In this document: one piece after another, positions 21,611-31,825 of the stretch
Numbering within the stretch: the first letter of the stretch is position 1
Layout: every line of letters starts with the position of its first letter
Source: Astragalus membranaceus
Lineage: Eukaryota > Streptophyta > Magnoliopsida > Fabales > Fabaceae
Direction: 5' to 3'
Assembly: GCA_039519185.1 (NCBI GenBank)
Contig: CM076846.1
Coordinates: forward strand, 152,038,605-152,102,604
Length of the DNA stretch: 64,000 bases
Made by a program: the position numbers and the translations under genes
The notes under the pieces: generated by a model
The model's database searches: none
Told to the model about the DNA's origin: nothing
What the model saw: only the letters and a program-made list of their open reading frames with translations

Positions 21611-23400
21611 GCAAACACGTCATAAATAAATAAACTTATTTGTCCTAAGATTAAAATTTTGAGAAAACAGGAGCAACCGGTCATTGATCAGAATGGACTT
21701 TTTAGGGTTGTGATGTGGAGAAGGGGATGATTGAGCTTAATGAAGTGTTTGGGGTTGATGGGGCGGATGTTTTTTTTAGTGGTATGATTTGGCTAGGTTA
21801 ATGGTTTATGAAAGAATGAGTTATTAGGCTCAATGAGGTATTTGAGGTTTTATTGAGATGAGAACCTCTTATGTGCCTCACGGTAAAATGAACCTGTTTC
21901 AGGGTTGTAACGTGGTCAAGGGTTTATGGAGGATAGGCCAAAAGAAGTGTTTGAGGGTTTATTTCAGACAAGGATCTCTCATGCGTTTAATGGTATCAGC
22001 TCACCATTTCTACTACTTTTGCTTCTTTTTTCAGGATTTTCCTTTTCAATCCTCTCTTTTTCCACTTTCTTCTTTTTTTTTTGGTGTGGTTTTTCTTTCT
22101 CTTTCTTTTGAGCTAAGTGAGCTGATAAAGGTGATACACAATTTTCGATGTGAGATTGATCCTTGTCTATGGTGATTGAGATTTTTGGGATTTTTGGCTT
22201 AAGGTGTTTTCGGATATGGAATGATGGCCAAACTTCATTTCAAAATCATGATTGCTTGTTTTCTCAAAAATTAACCCCAGGACAATAATTTATCTATTTT
22301 CATATATTTGCTCTTTTTTCTTCATTTCTTTTCATGCTCTAATTTTTGCTTAGGCCGCTCTTACGAGTTTCCGACCTAACCAGCTTTTTTGATTTTTTTT
22401 ACTTTTAAAAAGACTTGCACCCAAGGAATACAATGTTAACAAGATATCTAGTGATGACAAATTTGCCCCAGTATGGAGGACCAAGAGTGGTATTTCATTA
22501 GGGGGGCCAACCAAAAAGCCAACTATGCACTAATCTGGGGGATATGTACTTTATGGGTGGTCAGGGTGGGATTAGACTTGGGCGAGGGATGATGACAATG
22601 TAGGGACACTAACTGACTCAAACAAAAATAAAGACACATGTCACACAAAAGTTACTACACGAATGCTTCGCAGAGAGTTAACATTAGTTAAAACGTGAAA
22701 GAAACATTTTTGTGGACCATTTCGGTCATTCATCATGGGGGTGGGTGAGATGCAATGCTTTGTTGAAAAATGTGAACAAACTGCTGTTTTGAAAAATCGA
22801 GTGCCTTGAAACACCTTGAGTTTGCAACTAAGTAAGACTAAACTTTCCCAAAGATGAATAAAAAAAAAAACTTCGCAAGAACGTCTCACCTCTCATCACA
22901 ATTTTTTTTAGAATTATTATTGTTTCTCTAGAATTATGCTCATTTTTTTTATGCATGATGTAAATATGCAAATGAATGAGAATGCAAACTGGATAAATAC
23001 GCATGGAATGAGAATGCGAATGAAATGAGAATGCAAATGAATAAATGTGAATGAAATAAGAATGCGAATGGATGAATGTGGATTTATCGCGTCGGGGAAT
23101 TATAAGCTTTTCATTTGAAGAGTACAGTACAAAATTTGATTTTGACTTTAGCATGCATGGCTTCTCTCCAAAATAAAGCTTTTAACTCTCTGGTGGTCAT
23201 AAAAATTCATGCAACATGAGATATTTATTTGATTATTTCTGTAATGCAAAGAAAAAATGCATGTAGTATGTTTTCTAAAAACTTGTGGAAAATAACAATT
23301 TTTTATTTTTCTTGATTTTTTTTGATTTTTTGATAAAAGACTGTATGCGCTAATACTTGTTTGAATGCAAGTGCAATGCAATATGTATGATTTCCTGTTT

Positions 23401-23620
23401 GTCTTGGTGCCGGGAATCACGGTGTACTATGTCTTGCCATAGATTTAATGGTGGATTTTGATTATTTTTTCTTTGAAACACAACAAGGTTAGAATCAATA
23501 AGCGAAACAAAGCACATTCCATGCATTCAAACTTAAACAAACACCTCGGAGTGTACGCTGTTTCACTTTTGATTCCACACCATGCCTATGGCAAGATTCT
23601 TTGTCACTTTGGGATTCTCG
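23401..23620 (-). pseudogene. Relic of ORF1 start and ORF1-gag spacer in element C
   Basis: On the minus strand 23620-23543 aligns by eye with 31790-31870 of A, across the ATG that starts ORF1 in A. Shared blocks include GGCATGG, TGGAATC and GTA.ACTCC.AGG. A TGA soon follows in frame. At 23442-23401 the sequence already resembles the spacer after ORF1 in A (GACATAGTAC...GATTCCCGGC). The ORF1 body has therefore been deleted, leaving only its edges. Confidence 0.6.
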
Positions 23621-23820
23621 GCAAACAAACTTTGATGAAATGCAAGGATGCATGCATGAACTGTAAAAGCTTATGTTGTATGCAATGCGGGGATGCATGC
23701 AAAATGATGATGATATTTTATGCATGAGCAGATTAGGGCAAAATCTTTATTGGCATTAGTTCAAATTGTTTTTTTTTGAAAAATACGGGCCGTACGTGGT
23801 TTCATATGGACCTAGTAAGA

Positions 23821-23925
23821 GAAAGGCTACAACGGCAACTCTTTCTCTCCTTTTTTGAAAATAAAGTGGACCACATACTGCCTCGTACGGACCGACAAAA
23901 GAAAGGCTACAACGGCAGCTCTTTC
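23821..23925 (-). promoter_or_regulatory. Twin 25-nt leader hairpins of element C
   Basis: The minus strand at 23821-23845 and 23901-23925 reads GAAAGAG(T/C)TGCCG, then TTGTAGCCTTTC, each a near-palindrome with a CGTT loop. A has two counterparts at 31477-31501 and 31565-31589 with compensating stem changes. Confidence 0.6.
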
Positions 23926-24106
23926 TCTACTTTCCTTTTTTATTTCTTTGGAAAAATTCCCTTCTCTTTTTTTGAAAACATGCCTAGATTACAATGCAAC
24001 ACACAATTTGGTATGCCCCTTGTGTCCTACGAAGGTGGGGACCTAAGTTCTAGGACAACTCAAATGTTCCTCCCATGTGGGTTCTAGTCACTTCCTCACC
24101 AGGTTA

Positions 24107-24189
24107 CCAGAGCTAATTCTTTCTCACAATAGCACCCACAACGATGGAACGCCATCTGGTGTGAGGCCTCATGAAAGAGCATACTCTGG
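24107..24189 (-). promoter_or_regulatory. Structured leader module of element C
   Basis: Minus strand: outer stem CCAGAG/CTCTGG (24184-24189 with 24107-24112), a middle stem TCTTTC/GAAAGA and an apical hairpin GATGG-CGTT-CCATC. The same module occurs in A (31220-31301) and B (52120-52203). Confidence 0.6.
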
Positions 24190-24720
24190 CTGAAACTTTC
24201 GTGAGAGTCAGAAGGACAACGGTCCAATTGCCAGTCACTACTCGTTTCCACTCTCCTAAGTTTTGTCAGACCTTGGGTTTTGGGCCCCTCTCAAAGCATA
24301 GTAAGCATAAGGTGTGAGTGTATGCAGCAAGGGCATACCGCCTAAAACTACCCACATGTACCCCACCTGCAAAGGAAAACCCAGAACAGTCCAAACAATA
24401 GCAGACAATAACATGTCGTCTACCCTAAGGTTCAATATCACAATACCAATAATCCAACCTAGATTTCAACAGTCATATGCACTGCTTACCTCAAGAAAGG
24501 GAGCGGAGAAGAAGGGATCATAATAGAATGGGAGGAAATGCATGTTTTTACCTTAAGAAAAGGAGCAGAGAATAGGGGACATGGGAATTGAGGAATGCAT
24601 GAACACGGCATCGTGAATAAATAAAGAAGGAGTAAAACAAAGCTTTCAACTCAATTAATTTTAAAACCACACATCAAAGTTAACTAGGCTTGACCCTCGT
24701 CTTTTTTTTAAAAAAAAAGT

Positions 24721-24739
24721 GTCCCCAGTGGAGTCGCCA
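24721..24739 (-). other. Primer-binding site of element C
   Basis: Minus strand TGGCGACTCCACTGGGGAC lies two bases from the 5' LTR end. A TGGCGACTCC..TGGGG PBS is what I recall for Ogre elements, primed by tRNA-Arg; the tRNA identity should be treated as recalled knowledge. Confidence 0.85.
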
Positions 24740-26219
24740 GCTGTTGCGCCCGAAAAATCCGGTTTGGGACTTTTCGTTTGACAACGTGGAAAAAGTTTGG
24801 AGCCGCCACCAATATTTTAATTTTAAGACCAAAACATTGAAAAAAGGTCTTTTAAACAAGGCGGATAGTCTTTTGAAAACTAGAGATGTAGGTTCGGGGG
24901 TCGGTTAGGTACGGGGAAGGGATTAGCACCCCGCACCTCCTTTCTACCGAAAGGGAACCATTAACTTGATGTGTGGTTTGGACAAAAGTTTGAGTTTGAA
25001 AGCGGTTTGTTCTACTTCTTTTCTTTTCTTTCCTTTTCTTTTTATTTCATTTGAGAAATTGTTTTATTGAAAACGGGGGGAAGAAGAATATTTTTGGTAT
25101 CTTTGAAAAGCGGAACAAAACAAAGATTTTTTAAAAGGGTGCTTGACGGGCTGTGACCCGCTCCTACGTACCCTCACTGGAAGAGGGATCAAAGCTACGT
25201 AGTTCTCGCTCTTTGGTTTTGAAAAGGTATTGAGCTTTCGCGAAGACCGAACAACAACGGTTAGAATGGTCTCACTACTAACTCTTTTGAAAATGAAATC
25301 ATCATTAATGACCTAATCGGCAACGACGCGATTGGTGTTTAATGACAATTGATTTATTTTTAAGAAATGAATAAGTTTTCGAAAATGGGATAGAGCTTTT
25401 GCGAAGACCGAACAACAACGGTTAGAATGGTTTCGCTACTAACTCCTTTTGAAAACAACATCATCATTAACGACCTAATCGGCAACGGCGCGATTGGTGC
25501 TTAATGACAATTGATTTATTTTTGTTTTGAAAGTGAAAGTTTCTTTTTGTTTTGAAATGATTTTAGGAAATGGGTTTTAGAAAAGGAGTAGAACATTTCA
25601 AGTCAATTCTAAATCCATAACCAAATGCAAATGAATGAATAATACTCAAGCAAACACGAACATATCACTCATTAACCAAGATTAAACATGCCCATACAAT
25701 CAAAGGATTCAATTATTAAAGATGCAAAACAAAGTTCTCAAAGTAATTGTGTGTGTGTGAGAGGGAATTGCTACACAAGTTGGGAGCAATCTCAAGAGGG
25801 GCACATATACCTCTATGCTACACATGTTGGTAGTCTTATAAGGGCACATGATTGTGCAAAAGGGTTTGTGCACAATTAAGTCGAGACATTCAAATGGCAT
25901 CAAGAACAAAGAAATACAATTAATCATAGGCATAGAGTATTCTAGGTTAGGTGAATGAACATGTGAAAATGAATGCGAGATATCATGTTAATGAATGCAT
26001 GATCATATGATAATGAATGCAAGACATGATATTAATGGATGCATGAACATGTAAGAGAGTATGAGAATGCAAGAGGCATAAGCATATATGAATGCATGAA
26101 CATGTAAGCATATGAAAGTATGCAAGTATTAATGTGCAAACATAAGAATGTGTCACACAAGTGATGAAATGCAAAGTGTGAAAATGTTTTGGGTATTTTT
26201 GCAAATTGACAAGTAGTAA

Positions 26220-26600
26220 AAACTTTTAGTAAAAAGTTAGTGAATGGTAAAGTAAAAATGCATGAGGCAAATGGTATTTACTTAATGAAAGGGTAAAGTA
26301 AAAATGTAAAAAAAAGTAAATGGTAATTACTTAATGAAATTGTAAAGTAAAAATGTAAAAAAGGTAAATGGTAATTACTTAATGAAATGGTAAAGTAAAA
26401 ATGTAAAAAGGTGAATGGTAATTACTTAATGAAATGGTAAAGTAAAAATGTAAAAAGGTGAATGGTAATTACTTAATGAAATGGTAAAGTAAAAATGTAA
26501 AAAGGTGAATGGTAATTACTTAATGAAATGGTAAAGTAAAAATGTAAAAAGGTGAATGGTAATTACTTAATGAAATGGTAAAGTAAAAATGTAAAAAGGT
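26220..26600. repeat. 47-bp tandem array in element C 5' LTR
   Basis: Counterpart of the array at 16135-16512, with the same unit and order. Confidence 0.9.
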
Positions 26601-26948
26601 GGTTAAAAGTCAAAAACACACTAACACAATTACACTTATCTACACAAGATCAAACAACACATTTTGAGCACTAAACTATGCACAAAAATGGGCTCTATGG
26701 CCGAACCCCTATATGAGCATAAACACCAAATTTTTCATGCCAAAACTCATAATCAACACATAGAACAAATCATGCAAATCAAGCACATCATGCATTTTAT
26801 TTACATAAATCAAGGAGTGAAAAGAAAGCAACAAAAACCCTAAATTCTAAGGCTCAAAACCGAAACCCCTACACCCATAAATCAAGCCAAAATTCAACTT
26901 GCAAGTTATGATATGAACAAGAAGATGCATATAATATGTGAAAGCCCT

Positions 26949-26956
26949 CTATTTAT
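26949..26956 (-). promoter_or_regulatory. TATA-like box in element C 5' LTR
   Basis: Minus strand ATAAATAG followed by AGGG. Element A now separates the U3 start of this LTR (46306-47134) from the rest, so upstream control sequences lie 19 kb from this box and normal promoter function is doubtful. Confidence 0.45.
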
Positions 26957-28252
26957 GGAAAAGTGAGAAAATGAGTGTGAAAATACAAACTACATGGTTA
27001 AAACACAAGAAAATTCCCCTCAAGGCCAATGACTCATTGCCAACACCCAAGGCTCCCAATGTCCTTGTCATAATGTTGGAAACAAGTCCTCTAAGCCTTT
27101 TGAGAAAGGAAAGAGGAGTAGAAGAAAGATTTACATGTTAATAATTAAAATGCAAGAGATAATAGGCTTACCTCAAGAAATAACTAGGAAAGGAATAAAG
27201 ATGTAAAATAGGAGCAAGAACACTTGAAGAACACCTCCAACAATCTAGATCCTCACGCAAATCCTCTTCCTTGGGTGGATTTTGATGAAACTTGGATGAT
27301 TATGGAAGCTTGGAAGGAGAGTTATTGAAAATGATGAAGGATTATCAAGCTTTTTTATTTTATGGTTGAAGAAATTGTGTAGAGAAGATTGTAATACCCC
27401 AATTTTGTCCGCCAAATTGAAAAATTGTATTTTTGTGAATGCCCAATTTTAATGGGTATTTTTCTTGTTTTTCAAAAATCCCAAAAAATCTTATCGCTTC
27501 GCATATCGTTCTAAATGCGGGTGTATTTGGCACTCTCGTGCAACGATTTTGTTTGGCGCTCGTTGTTTTCAAAAAAGGAAAAAAGAATCCAAAAATAAAT
27601 AATGAAATAATAAATAGCGCGAGCACGCGTTTCGTTTCGGATCGTGTGAGTGATTGCGTCAGTGCGCGTTTTTTTTACCGTTTTCTTTTTAGAGAAGTGA
27701 GGATAAAATAAAATCGGTTTTAATAACATACGCGCGTGCGTATTCAAAGCGCGTATTCAAATCGCGTACGCGTTCCTAGTCTTAAGGCGCTTGTATTTCA
27801 TTTCGAGTCGTCGTGTCGGTACGCGTTGTTTTTACCGCTTTTATTATCATAAAGAAAAAATAACAAAAATAATAATAATAAATAGTAATAATAATTTAAA
27901 ATCAGCTGTCCCTTTATTTATTTTGTCACACATTCAAACAAAAATTAAGGTGGATAGTACCACAAAAAAAGGGGAGTCAACTCTTTTATACATTGAGACA
28001 AAAATAAAAACAAAAAATTAATTAAAACAAAATTAAAAAAAGAGGAACAGCAGGCGCTGCCTTTGCTGTTGTTGTGGCAGGAGGTATTTTGAGGATGAAG
28101 CCCAAATTCCCTTCTCCTTGCCTCTTGGCTTTTCACTTTTTTGGCAAAAACAGGTTGCTGCCCCTGCTGCTCCTTGCTGCTCCACTGCAACAGCAACAGC
28201 CTGGTCCCCTTAGAGTTTTGATCCACTGCTCCCTACACCACAGCATTTCAAC

Positions 28253-28260
28253 TATAAAAA
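28253..28260 (+). promoter_or_regulatory. Candidate TATA box in element A LTR
   Basis: ACTATAAAAACAATAG follows a CA-rich stretch and precedes an A-rich leader. It is the best TATA match in the LTR, putting transcription start near 28285-28295. The copy in the 3' LTR lies at about 43896-43903. Confidence 0.45.
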
Positions 28261-30229
28261 CAATAGACAACCAGAAGCAAAGGCAGATACACGCAGACAG
28301 CAAAAAAAAACACACAGAGCAATACACACAGCAAACACAGATAATAGAAAGAAATCATATTTTCAAGGCACAGAGCAAGCGAATTCGGTTCAAAAGAGAA
28401 GAGAAAAGCACTTTGCACGTTTTCCGTTTCAAAGAATTTGGGGCTAGGTTAGTTCCTAATTCATTTGTTTGATCATAAAACCAGATTCCAGTATTGTTTT
28501 TTTTTCTTGTTTATTTCTCCGTATTATTCCTGCCTTGTTTATTTGTTATCATTTTCATATACTTATAAATCATGTAGCAAAAGAAATAGGGTAAGAATGA
28601 ATCAACGGATCAAAACATGATTCTGTTTTCTTAAACAAATTGTGAGTGTAAAGGTGAAAAAAATCATGAACGGAAATAGGGCTATAGGAAAATAAGCATT
28701 TTTTTTCTACACAACAAAAAACAAAGCAGAGCCAGTAGGAGAGGTGAGAAGGAAAAAAAAAATAGAGTTTTACCTCCGGCCACCGCGTACGGTGGTCGTC
28801 CACCGTCGTTCATCGCCGCCGTAAGCTCACGCCATCGTACGCTCTCCCCCCTTTTCCTTTCCCTTCACTGTCGCACGCCACCACCCTCAGCGACAGCCAC
28901 CCAAAATCGCCACCGTCAAACCCGTCGGACCACCGTCAAACCCGTCGGACCACAACGACCACCACCGCTGCCTCTCCTCCTAACCGAAACCATCATTCTC
29001 ACCGCCCTTCCCTCCACCAACAACCTTCACCCAGCCGCACCACCCAAACGACCACCATCGAAATCCCCCCTGTCGCATCAGCCACCACCCACGTGCACCG
29101 TCACCAGAACTCCGACGACGAACCCATCTAGGCCGCCCAAAACCATCCACCATCAACAACCTTCTTCAACCCTCGCAAGGTGAGGCGGAGATGAGAGAGA
29201 ACGAAATCGAGATCGGAGTGAGAGAGAGGGTGGCGCGGCGGAGAGAGGAGATGATTTTAGGATGAGATGAGGGAAAGGGAAGGATTGGCCGCAGCATGGA
29301 AGGAGAGAGAGGAGAATTTTTTTTAGGGTTGACACTTTGGGGGAGGGGCGCCGTGGAGAAGTGAAGAAGGCTTTTTAGGGTTTCCCTTTTTAGTTTAAGC
29401 TTTTATAGTAGTAACTCAGGGGCATTTCCGTCTTTTCGTTTTTTTAATTTTTCAGATTATTGTTCACACCCCCCCTGTTTACCTCGTACGCCCCCTCCTG
29501 AAGCCCATGGTTTTTTTTGAAACGCAGCCCAGCTCACCAAAAATGAGCTGGGCTCACTATTTGCAATCCCATTTTAATAATACAGCCCTCCTTTTATTTA
29601 CACCCCATTTTACTATTTCACCCCCTGTTTCTCTTTTCAAATTTTATTTCTTTCCCCTAGATAAACGTTTTTTCATAAACCCTTTTTTTTCCCAAATAAT
29701 AAATTTTCTTTTCCCTAAACGAACTTAGTTTTTTTTCTCAAACCTTTTTTAAAAATGATGGATAAATGTTTCCCCGAACAAAAATCAATCCAATTGCAAA
29801 TTCCTTTCATCACGACGTTCTCTCCAATTAAAATCAACGGAAACACTTTTCAAAAACAAATCTTTTCAAACGTCGAAATCAAAACTAATCATCACTAATG
29901 ATCACTCGCGCCGTTGCCGTTTGATTGTGGGTGATGATTTCATTCCTGTGGGAGCTATAGTGTGGCCACTCTAAACCGTTGTTGTTTGGTCCTCACAAAC
30001 GCTCTCCTTCAATTGCGAAAACCTTTTCAATGCTCAAAATAAAAACCGATTATCATTAATCATCACTCGCGCCGTTGCCGTTTGATCGTTAATGATAATT
30101 CCTTTTCACAAGAGTTAGTAGTGCGACCACTCTAAACCGTTGTTGTTTGGTCACTGCGAACGCTCAACTCCTTTGCGAAAAACTCCAAAAAGATTAAAAA
30201 ACAAAAACCTTTTTCAGGACAAACAAGAA

Positions 30230-30290
30230 CTACGTAGCTTTGAATTCTCCATCGCACCGGGAGATACGTAGGAGCGGGCCATGTCCCGTC
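30230..30290 (+). promoter_or_regulatory. Conserved double hairpin in LTR U5 (element A)
   Basis: CTACGTA (30230) pairs with TACGTAG (ending 30271), enclosing TCTCC/GGAGA. A second stem CGGG/CCCG follows with loop CCATGT. The repeat in the 3' LTR starts at 45875. B has the same inner stem; C has CCCTC/GAGGG, a compensatory replacement. Confidence 0.6.
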
Positions 30291-30657
30291 AAGCACTTCT
30301 TTCTAAAAACCCTTTTTCCTCCTTTCTCGCCAAAAAATAAAATTTTCATTAAGTCTTTTCTTTTTCTCTTCGAAAAAGGGCAAATTTAAGTATTTTCCAA
30401 ATCAGCACTTAAAACCACACGTTTAATTAAAGGTTCCCTTTCGGTAGAAAGGAGGCGTGGGGTGCTAAAACCTTCCCCATACCTAACCGACCCCCGAACC
30501 CAAATCTTCCGGTTTTCCAAAAGGCCGTCCGCTTTCCAAAAAGGTTTTCTTCAATATTTTCCTTATAAAAAAATATTGGTGGCGACTTCATTGATTTTTA
30601 AAAAAGGGGTTGTAAACGAAGAAAGATTCCCTCAGGGACTTTTTCGGGCGCAACAGC

Positions 30658-30676
30658 TGGCGACTTCACTGGGGAC
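30658..30676 (+). other. Primer-binding site of element A
   Basis: TGGCGACTTCACTGGGGAC starts two bases after the 5' LTR. It differs by one base from the PBS of C (CTTC versus CTCC). Likely tRNA-Arg primed, as recalled for Ogre. Confidence 0.85.
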
Positions 30677-31219
30677 TTTTCTTTTTTAAGTGGGTCAAGC
30701 CTAACTAATTAAATGTGTGGTTTAGTGTGCTATCGATGCGATTTGGATACTTTGTTTGCTTCTATCCCTTTTCGGTTTGTTCTTCTTATCATGTTGTATG
30801 CATGTGCATTTGTTTTCTCTCCTTCCATGTTTATTTTTCCTCGTCTTTGCTTATGTGCTTAGTACCCTAATGCATTTCCCCCCATCTTGTTATGTTCCCC
30901 TCTTCTCGGCTCCCTTTCCCGAGGAAAGCAAAGCACTTGATTATTGTTGAAACCCTAGGCTAGCTAATTTGATATTGAACCCTAGGTAGACAACATGTTA
31001 TCACTTGCTATTGTTTGGACTGTTCTGGGTTTTCCTTCGCAGGTGGGGTATATGTGGGTAGTTTTAGGCGGTATGTCCCCGCTACACACACTCACCCCCT
31101 TATGATTATGAGCTTTGAGAGAGGCCTAAAACCCAAGGTCTGAAAAACACCTAGGAGAGTGGAAACGAGTAGTGACTGCCAATTGGACCGATGTCCTTCT
31201 GCTCTCACGAAAGTTTCAG

Positions 31220-31301
31220 CCAGAGTATGCTCTTTATGGTACCTCACACCAGATGGCATTCCATCGTTGTGGGTGTTATCATAAAAGAGATTTAGCTCTG
31301 G
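31220..31301 (+). promoter_or_regulatory. Structured leader module of element A
   Basis: Outer stem CCAGAG (31220) with CTCTGG (31296), then CTCTTTATG with CATAAAAGAG (one bulge), then apical GATGG-CATT-CCATC (31252-31265). Sequence differs from B and C but each helix can still form. Confidence 0.65.
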
Positions 31302-31476
31302 TAGCCTTTGCGAGGGAGTGAATAGAGCCACATGGGAGGGTTACCCTTTAAATTGCCCTAGATCGTAGGTCTCACCCCTTTTTAGGTCACAAGGGCTTTC
31401 CAAATTGTGTGCTGCATTGTAAACTAGGCACGTTTTCAAAAAGAAAAGGAGATTTTTCGAAAAAAGAGAAAATAGA

Positions 31477-31589
31477 GAAAGAGTTACCGTTGTAACCTTT
31501 CTTTCGCCGGTCTGTACGAAGTGACATATGAACCACTTTATTTTAAAAAAAAAAAAGAGGGAGTGAAAGAGTTACCGATGTAGCCTTTC
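31477..31589 (+). promoter_or_regulatory. Twin 25-nt leader hairpins of element A
   Basis: 31477-31501 and 31565-31589 each read GAAAGAGTTACCG followed by (T/A)TGTA(A/G)CCTTTC. Each forms GAAAG/CTTTC plus a GTTAC/GTA(A/G)C stem with a 4-nt loop. Confidence 0.6.
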
Positions 31590-31825
31590 TCATACCGGTC
31601 CATATGAAATAACGTACGACCCGCATTTTCCAAAAAAACTTGAATCACTGCCAATAAGGACTGGTCTCTGAGTTACATAGACATAGAACATCATCATCAT
31701 CATTTACACATCATCCTTTGCATAAAACATACATTTTCGATAATTTTCGCATGCATCTTTGCATTTCATCATGGTTTGCTTACCGAGAACCCCAAGTAAT
31801 GAGAAATTTTTGTCATAGATACGGC

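Larger units (their letters stand above)
18150..24720 (-). other. Non-coding interior of element C
   Basis: About 6.6 kb with no gag-pol frame on either strand. In minus orientation it starts with Ogre leader blocks (24400-23600), then a relic of the ORF1 start (23543-23620) and of the ORF1-gag spacer (about 23401-23442). A long stretch of unrecognised sequence follows, with tandem arrays and scattered GGGGCAA-type motifs (about 20780-21310). The last kilobase is a 3' UTR like that of A (about 19150-18133), including the same 24-bp repeat. Confidence 0.8.
24742..27389 (-). repeat. Element C 5' LTR, part 1 (interrupted)
   Basis: The inner 2648 bp of the 5' LTR, matching 14658-17303 of the 3' LTR. 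It breaks at the AAGAT target site (27385-27389) where element A begins. The rest of the LTR resumes at 46306. Confidence 0.93.
27390..30655 (+). repeat. Element A 5' LTR (3266 bp)
   Basis: Matches 43031-46300; the four differences found are single-base changes in T, T, A and C runs. It includes a TATA-like box, pyrimidine-rich leader sequence, two ~150-bp related modules around GCGCCGTTGCCGTTTGAT, and the double hairpin near 30230-30290. The small frames inside are not credible genes. Confidence 0.96.
30677..31825 (+). other. Untranslated leader of element A
   Basis: About 1.1 kb between PBS and ORF1 with no long frame. It carries the structured module at 31220-31301 and twin hairpins at 31477-31589, both conserved in C and the first also in B. 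Confidence 0.75.

Noticed and set aside
28074..28472. 132-codon frame inside the LTR of A (and its copy at 43716-44114)
   Set aside because: Overlaps the candidate TATA region, lies in a low-complexity leader and is not present in B or C.
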